Below are positions 58,495-64,000 of a stretch of DNA of 64,000 nt, piece after piece. The notes below the pieces were generated by a model. That model had not been told where the DNA came from. It worked only from the letters and a program-made list of their open reading frames with translations, and searched no databases. The stretch's first letter is position 1. Every line of letters starts with the position of its first letter. The stretch is taken from positions 49,329,501 through 49,393,500 of the forward strand of contig NC_064820.1 of NCBI RefSeq assembly GCF_024166365.1, given 5' to 3'. Source of the stretch: Elephas maximus indicus (taxonomy: Eukaryota; Chordata; Mammalia; Proboscidea; Elephantidae). The position numbers and the translations under genes were made by a program.

Positions 58495-58625
58495 GTCTTT
58501 ACAAACTTCATTGGGCATATGAATCACTTGGGATCTAGTTAAAATGCAGATTCTTACTCAGTAGTTCTGGGACCAAATACTCTCCATTTCTAATGAACTC
58601 CTGGTGATGCTGATGTTGTTTCCCC
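58495..58625 (+). repeat. MER5A-like hAT fragment
   Basis: 'gaatcacttgggatctagtt', 'aaaatgcagattcttactca' and 'ctcctggtgatgctgatgtt' match MER5A order. Confidence 0.6.
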
Positions 58626-58639
58626 CTTCCCCCCACCTT

Positions 58640-58800
58640 GACAGCACCCTAGAACCACCTGTGGAGCTCTACAGAGTCCCATCAGCACTCAGGCCTCACC
58701 CTGACCAGTGATTTAACCCTTGAGCACAGTTGCCTGAGCATTACTGGTTGTAAAAGCTCCCCAGATGATTCGAATATGCAAATTGGGTTGAAAACCACCA
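58640..58800 (+). repeat. Second MER5A-like hAT fragment
   Basis: 'tgtggagctctacagagtcc', 'atcagcactcaggcctcacc', 'ccagatgattcgaatatgca' resemble MER5A, immediately behind the previous fragment. Confidence 0.5.
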
Positions 58801-59489
58801 CTCTTGGGGATGTGATTTCTGAGTCTCATTATTTCCCAAATAAGTGCTCCCCAACCTCCTGTTCCTTTCTTTATCTTCACTTTGTATGCTTGTTCTGCTA
58901 GAGGTCTGTCCATCTCCCTGCAAGATTAGCCCCTTTCTTCCAATTCTCCATTGATCAAGATTGGAGACAGGCTAGAAGCCAAGACAGTCCGGGTCTCCTA
59001 CTGCCTTCTCATCCCAACCCCACCCATTTTCAGTGGGTTGGATAAGATACCTCCTACTTGCCAGGATGAGCAGGAATCTGGTTCCCAGTGCAGACACCCA
59101 GCTCCCAACTTGTTCTTACGTCTCAGCTCGCTCCCCAACCTGTTCCTTGGTGGAGGGCAATGGGCTGCAGCCAGTGAGTGCCCAGTCATGAGCCCCAGGC
59201 CTAACAACCTGGTCTTATTCCAGTACGTCACGTAATTCCTATGTTCCTGCCAGGTCTTGATTTGGTGCGGGAAGAGTGAGATAATGGATGAAGAGCCAAG
59301 CAGCGCGGTGTATACTAAGAATCTGTGGAGCATCATCTTCCGCTCCCAACGGAGCCACCAGGAAAAGACAGTAAGAAAGCATCCCAGTTCCTTCCTAGTG
59401 TTCCATGAAATTCAAGTGACAGTAGTAGACAAGAGGAAGCTGCTGAAGGCAGAACCAAATCTGTATTGTTCTCCATTGTTTTCCAGTTC
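58801..59489. other. Unassigned sequence
   Basis: Open frames on both strands (112 codons minus, 58998-59336; 94 codons plus, 58951-59235) overlap and lack domains. Confidence 0.35.
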
Positions 59490-59550
59490 CTAGGGTCGCT
59501 GTGAGTTGCAATCCATTAGATGGCAATGGGTTTGTTTGTTTTTGTTTTCA
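59490..59550 (+). repeat. Ultra-short AfroSINE 3' end
   Basis: Only the last part of the SINE is present: 'agggtcgctgtgagttgcaa', 'tggcaatgggtttgtttg' and a T-rich end. Confidence 0.8.
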
Positions 59551-60539
59551 CAGTGTCTGGTATTTGATGGGCGATCCCTAAGTACCTGTGAATGAATAAT
59601 GTACATGTTCAGGATTAGAGAATGGAGTTTCTAATCTGACCCTCAGCGAATTGAAAAACACACAGTAGAGAGGTGATGCTAGACATTCATTTATTTCTTT
59701 GTGTCAGAGGCTTCCAGATAGAAATGAAGGTAATATATATATGCTTAGTTTAAAAGAGAAATTCCTTGGGTTTGACTGTTTTGAATCACTCCCCCCCCCC
59801 ATGAAAAATATGCAGAAATAAATTCTATTCGTTCAATGCTAACGTTCTGGACAAGCTTTAGAAATACTGTTGAATTTGTTTTCACAAGTATTAAAGTTAA
59901 TTTTGGTAAATTTTCCAAGACCCCTTTAACCTGCCCCTCCGTTTTCTGTACCTTCCCTGTTCATCAGAGACCTCAGATCAATCTTGGAGATACAGCCTCT
60001 GTCCAGAAGAGAAATGTGACAGTGTGAGGATGCAACGGAAGAAACTGACTGGGGTGAGGAGCTGGGGGTTAGAAAATGGAGATCTGGGAACATTCACTGT
60101 AGAAAGGAGATATTAGGGAAGAATGACTGTCGAGGGACAGCCCTAGCAAGGAAAGACCCTCACTATGCGTCCTGGCAGATAATCTGAAGAACTGACATGT
60201 AGCCCTTTCCAGATTCATGAGTTTATTCAGGGAAACTTACTGACACGGGCAAGCAGCTGCTCTCCAGTGGCAGACGGCTGGAGTATTTTCTGCAACCACC
60301 TAGCAAGGGACCCAAGCTTATGTACCATTCCAGCTGGGACCAAGGCTCATCATTTTCTCCCACGTCCTTGTGCAGTCAGTGTTCCCAGGGACTTCAGGTC
60401 CAAGCCCAGATGTTTTCCTCCTTGTTGCTAATGCATTCTCCAGCCTTGGCCGCAGGCCCTGTCTGTGCCACTCCCAGCCTTGTACCTTAGCCCAAATTCA
60501 TCCCCAGCATGCTTTGCGGAGGCAGGGGGTGTGGGGAAC
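59551..60539. other. Unassigned sequence
   Basis: A C-run lies near 59790-59800. No recognised feature. Confidence 0.35.
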
Positions 60540-60700
60540 GGGACCCTGGTGGCGTAGTGGTTAAGTGCTAACCAAGAGGTCAGCAGTTCAAATCTGCCAG
60601 GTGCTCCTTGGAAACTCTATGGGGCAGTTCTACTCTGTCCTATAGGGTCGCTATGAGTCAGAATCGACTCTACGGCAATGGGATTTTGGTTTTTATGCTT
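60540..60700 (+). repeat. AfroSINE-type SINE, B-box-proximal deletion
   Basis: Near consensus, but with 'gtgctaaccaagaggtcagc', missing the ggctgct stretch. It resembles the second unit of the dimer at 32356 in having an internal head deletion. Confidence 0.9.
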
Positions 60701-61382
60701 CAGGGAAGAGCAAAGCTGATTCCATTAGGGAGGAGATGCATATAGCTGAATAGCATTACCCTACAAGCGCAAAAAAAAAAAAAACTTAAGATGTTCTCCA
60801 GAGCTTAATAACAGCAGGAAACTGGCCTCCAACGGAGGTGGGGGAGGCTGTTGTGCCATTTCACTCCCCCAGCCCCCACCCCCTCTGCCTGTCTGATCAC
60901 AAGATCAACTCACTCTGCATATTCTGGGGCTCTCTCATGTACAGTCCCAAAGGAGATGGTGCTGAGACAGCCAGGCCCTTATGCCGTGTAAGGTGTTGCG
61001 AGCTCCCACAGGTCTGACGCTGGTACTCTCCACTCTGAGGGACTCTTACCCGTGCTGTGGTGCGGACTGCCTTTTGAAATTCAGCCTGGGAAGGCTTGTT
61101 TTATGTTTACTGACTTCTCGGTGGTTAAGGAAAATTGAATTGAGAGAAGGTGGGTGGAAGATGTCCTTGAAAGGAAAAATATGGGGCCAGAGGAAGAGCT
61201 GAGAACTGTTCTAATGACAGGAAGCGGGCACGTAGAGAAGAAAAATGCTCCCACGCTGAAGCTTCCTGTGAGCTGCTGCGCCGACAACCTTCAAGGGGAA
61301 GTGCAATCTTCAATCCAGTGCAGCCTCCGCTGGGGGTGGGGGAGGGGGTTTCCTGGATATAGCCCAGCTGCTTTACTCCCAC
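60701..61382. other. Unassigned sequence beside the provirus
   Basis: A-run at 60770-60784. GC-moderate text. No supported exon. Confidence 0.35.
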
Positions 61383-61901
61383 TGTTACCAGGGAATGGCC
61401 TCGGTTCTTGTCTTTGGTATAGGAAAGAATTCAAACACTGAGACAAATAGTGCCAAGCGAGCAGAGTTTTATTAGCAAGCAGAGGGTTAGTAGTAAAAGT
61501 ACACCTGACTAGGAAGCGTCAAGCGGGCTACTTAGGTACAGAAAGAATCTGAGTGCCCCAAAGCCGTTTTCTTAGGGTTTTATACTTCTTTTGTCTCTTG
61601 ATCTGTCTCTATCACCATTTAAAAGCCAGGACAAGACCCCATTCCCTCCCCCCACCCCCCATCCCATGAAGACTATTTCTTTGGCTTAAGGTTTAATTAC
61701 CAAGTTAGGGACTTTATCAAGTTAAGGACTTTATCAAATCAAAGATTCCTGTAAAGACCATTTCCTTGGTTTAAAGTTTAACTATGTAGGGACCATCTTA
61801 TTGAGGAATGTTGCCAGCGCCTGCCTCTTCCTTTGTAAGGATTGTCTTATTGAGGAATGTCACCACCCGCTGCCTCTTCCTCTTCCCCTCTCCCTCTTAC
61901 A
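61383..61901 (-). mobile_element. Class I ERV 3' LTR
   Basis: On the minus strand the LTR starts TGTAAGAGGGAGAGG at 61901, directly behind a polypurine tract (gtggggagaaaga, 61914-61902), and ends CCCTGGTAACA at 61383. AATAAA lies near 61474, followed by an R-U5 stretch. About 519 bp. Duplicated text ('cttattgaggaatgt' at about 61798 and 61846) lies within U3. Confidence 0.8.
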
Positions 61902-61972
61902 TCTTTCTCCCCACAAGTGCCATTCTCCCAAATCTCTGGGGTTGTTGAAGGGGGGTGGTCTGTCTTCTATAG

Positions 61973-63625
61973 CTACTTCTTGTCATTGGGGCGTAGAGCT
62001 GACCCTAGGAGAGGCACTTGTTCCCTATGGGGTGGGGGGGCGGTTGTTGACTCCAGTAGCCGAGGATGGAAGCGCTGGGCAGCTTGATCCAAAGGGCTTT
62101 CAGGGCTTGTATTATTTGATGATGGCTGAATTACAGCCATTTGTAATTGAAACTTTTGTAATTTGGAGGATACAAAACGAGTTAGTATTTTCAAGAGGCA
62201 GGGTCCAAACAGCAAAAGAAGAATCACAGACATTAAAGGGCCAAGGAATGGTATTAGCCAAGATCCCCACAACCACACAGATGACCAAAGAGTTAGATCC
62301 TTGTTTGGCTTGTATTGTTGTCTGGCCTTATCTAAAAAGTGGCGGATATATTCGTGGACTTGGCCAGTTTGGTTCACCCAAAAACAGCATTGTTCACCTA
62401 GCATGGGGCATATACTTCCTTGGCTAGCTGCCAACATGTCTAATCCTCTACGATTTTATGAGTGGGAATCGACTCGACAGCACTGGGTTTACAGCTGCCA
62501 AAGAATTTATTTGGGTTTGTAGAGTAGCTATAGAGGCTGCTACCTGGGTATTGAGCTGGGCTAGTTCAAGTGAGAGGTTTGCATAAACCTGAGTAGTTGC
62601 AAGTGCCCCAGTGGTTCTGGCTGCTGTTCCTATAAGACTGCTAAGTCCTATGAATATGGGAATTAGGGGCGCTGCTCTTTTTGTCACCTTATGAGTGGTG
62701 CTTAAAGGTAAAGGGATAGGAGCTTCTGCTTCAGCTAAAGACACAGGAGGGAGGACATATCCTACTGTGCATAATCCCGTCCAATTTGTGGGTAGGCATA
62801 TAAGCTGCAGCTCCACATACATAATATAGGCCTGAAGCTAATGGAAGACAACCTGAAACATGGTATACACTTGATGAGGTGTAATTGCATGGAGTTGGTT
62901 TTTTGAAGGTAGAGGTATATTTCCAATTGTACGTGGTAGCTAGGGCAGCTACTGTTAGTGGACTAAAAGCGGGGGGGTAATGTTATAGGTGGCATTGTTT
63001 TCTAGGTTTTCCCAGAAGATCATTCTGCAGATAGATTCTATGAAAACCTTTTCTTTGGCAGTTTCCTGTACCAAGGTGCAGTTATTTCCATTGTTGCCAG
63101 ATTTCCATGTGGAAGCATCCAGAAGGGCCAAATGGTTGCAACCCAGTGGTCTCCCCTGGCAAAACACTCCAGTGTGTATGAGGAGGTGTTGGGAGGGAAG
63201 GTTATCCAGCTAGACAAGGGTGGAGGATCAGGGAGACATGTAGTTAGATTTCTGAAGTTGTGAGTTATGGTGACGGTTACATTGCAGCAGGAGTGGCTTA
63301 GAGATCCTACCTGATAAGAGTATCTCTGGGGGCCCGGTGAGTAGACGCACAATGGGCTCAACCCCGCTTTTAATTGTACTCCTCGGTACACGGCCCCTGT
63401 GATAGGGTATACAGTTTGGCTATCATGACTTTTGAACACCCCCGTGCTCTGGTAGAGAGGGTATAGTGAAGAAAGCCTCACATTTGAGCCCAGACCTGCC
63501 AAGAGGTAGACCACCCTTCTGCTGACTGTCCCCAAGCCTGTAGACAAATCCAGCAGGACTGGTTGTATTTGGTATGTGTAAGTGCCTTTATGACTCCTTG
63601 TAATGGTTTAATAAAGGGCGAGATA
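61973..63625 (-). pseudogene. env: ERV envelope gene, broken
   Basis: Old envelope in at least three frames. The surface part spans about 63625-62955. A CWIC motif (CXXC type) lies near 63565, one frame away from the following open stretch, so a frameshift lies near 63480-63550. The transmembrane part has a K-R cleavage-like site near 62678, a hydrophobic fusion-peptide-like stretch (PLIPIFIGLSSLIG), then a CX6CC motif (CPMLGEQCC) near 62410. A membrane span lies near 62266-62197. CX6CC with CXXC places it with gamma-type envelopes. A SINE-derived piece interrupts it at 62458-62490. Not functional. Confidence 0.82.
62458..62490 (+). repeat. 33 bp SINE tail within env
   Basis: Text atgagtgggaatcgactcga plus cagcactgggttt matches the 3' end of the window's SINEs. 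It interrupts env just ahead of the CX6CC region. Confidence 0.75.
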
Positions 63626-63693
63626 GGCTTGGGCCGTGTTAATTGGACAAGTGAAAGTGTTATGGCACAGAAAAGAACACACTGAGTTTTGAC

Positions 63694-64000
63694 TTATCTG
63701 TTGTTATTGTCTTGTTTTCTTTTGAACAGATACTTCAAGTCTTCTATGGGTTCACTCGTCCACTCTTGATGTTGGCTCAGGGTTTCTTCAAATGTATCTT
63801 TAGTGTGGTAGGGTTTCGCCTTGGAATGATGTATCCAGCTAGAAATTCTGGGTACCTTTACAGCTGTGGGGGTAGAAAGCATAACAGTATACGGTCCCTT
63901 CCACATTGGGGCAAGCTGGGATGTTGGGGACCCATCTTTCCAAGTTTTAACTAGGACTAAGGTCCCTGGCTCATATAAAGGGACTGAGCTGTATACTGGA
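63694..64000 (-). pseudogene. pol: ERV pol, C-terminal end of integrase
   Basis: The minus frame reads MWKGPYTVMLSTPTAVKV then WIHHSKAKPY, the C-terminal domain of gamma-type integrases that binds DNA during insertion. The upstream part lies outside the window. Its end lies about 70-150 bp from the first env-like text. Confidence 0.8.

Larger units (their letters stand above)
61383..64000 (-). mobile_element. Class I (gamma-like) endogenous retrovirus, 3' end
   Basis: Order on the minus strand is integrase end, env, polypurine tract, LTR. The element continues past 64000. All genes are damaged. Confidence 0.85.

Noticed and set aside
61973-62437. Intact env transmembrane protein
   Set aside because: Frame opens only after the SINE-derived break and is separated from the surface part by frameshifts.

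Overview
This window is vertebrate nuclear DNA, almost certainly from a paenungulate mammal and most likely an elephant. Three things point there. About fifty copies of a tRNA-headed SINE of the AfroSINE type are present; they have an A box, a B box and a shared body ending in a 'tcgactcgacggcaatggg'-like tail. RTE (BovB-like) LINEs occur with 'aacaacaacaa' tails, and the SINE and RTE ends look alike. Older mammalian repeats (L1, L2, MIR, MER5-like hAT, MaLR LTRs) lie underneath. Most open reading frames are short and fall in repeats, and I see no complete protein-coding gene.

Layout. 1-16.4 kb: old low-copy sequence with scattered SINEs, including one SINE whose head is tRNA-Gly-like (about 11.2-11.5 kb). 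16.4-26.5 kb: SINE clusters, L1 3' ends, a MaLR LTR with a ten-unit GGGTGT-type repeat, and a second MaLR LTR split by a 1,024 bp betaretrovirus-like solo LTR (22668-23691). 26.6-32.5 kb: RTE 3' ends, one inserted in a SINE with a 12 bp target duplication, an L2, and a dimeric SINE. 33.1-34.1 kb: a processed pseudogene of HNRNPA1 interrupted by an 80 bp piece of L2. 34.6-38.2 kb: a three-element nest, in which an RTE is split by a second copy of the betaretrovirus-like LTR and by another RTE whose 5' half is inverted. 38.9-40.9 kb: a 5'-truncated L1. 41-49.3 kb: SINEs, L1, two LTRs and a second RTE-in-RTE nest. 49.4-51.3 kb: a CpG island with a good CTCF-like site and possible minus-strand exons. 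52.4-56.1 kb: clustered SINEs, an L1, and a GC-rich candidate terminal exon on the minus strand with splice acceptor and poly(A) signal. 56-61.4 kb: mostly unassigned sequence. 61.4-64 kb: the 3' end of a class I endogenous retrovirus on the minus strand (integrase end, broken env, LTR), running off the window.

The most interesting object is the betaretrovirus-like LTR pair. Both copies carry a long reading frame inside U3 with a WWxPGxYRGP motif that I recognise from the LTR-encoded superantigen (Sag) of mouse mammary tumour virus. They also have the 6 bp target duplications and the closely spaced TATA box and poly(A) signal expected of that group. The frame is broken in both copies. No search could be run, so all family names rest on pattern recognition.
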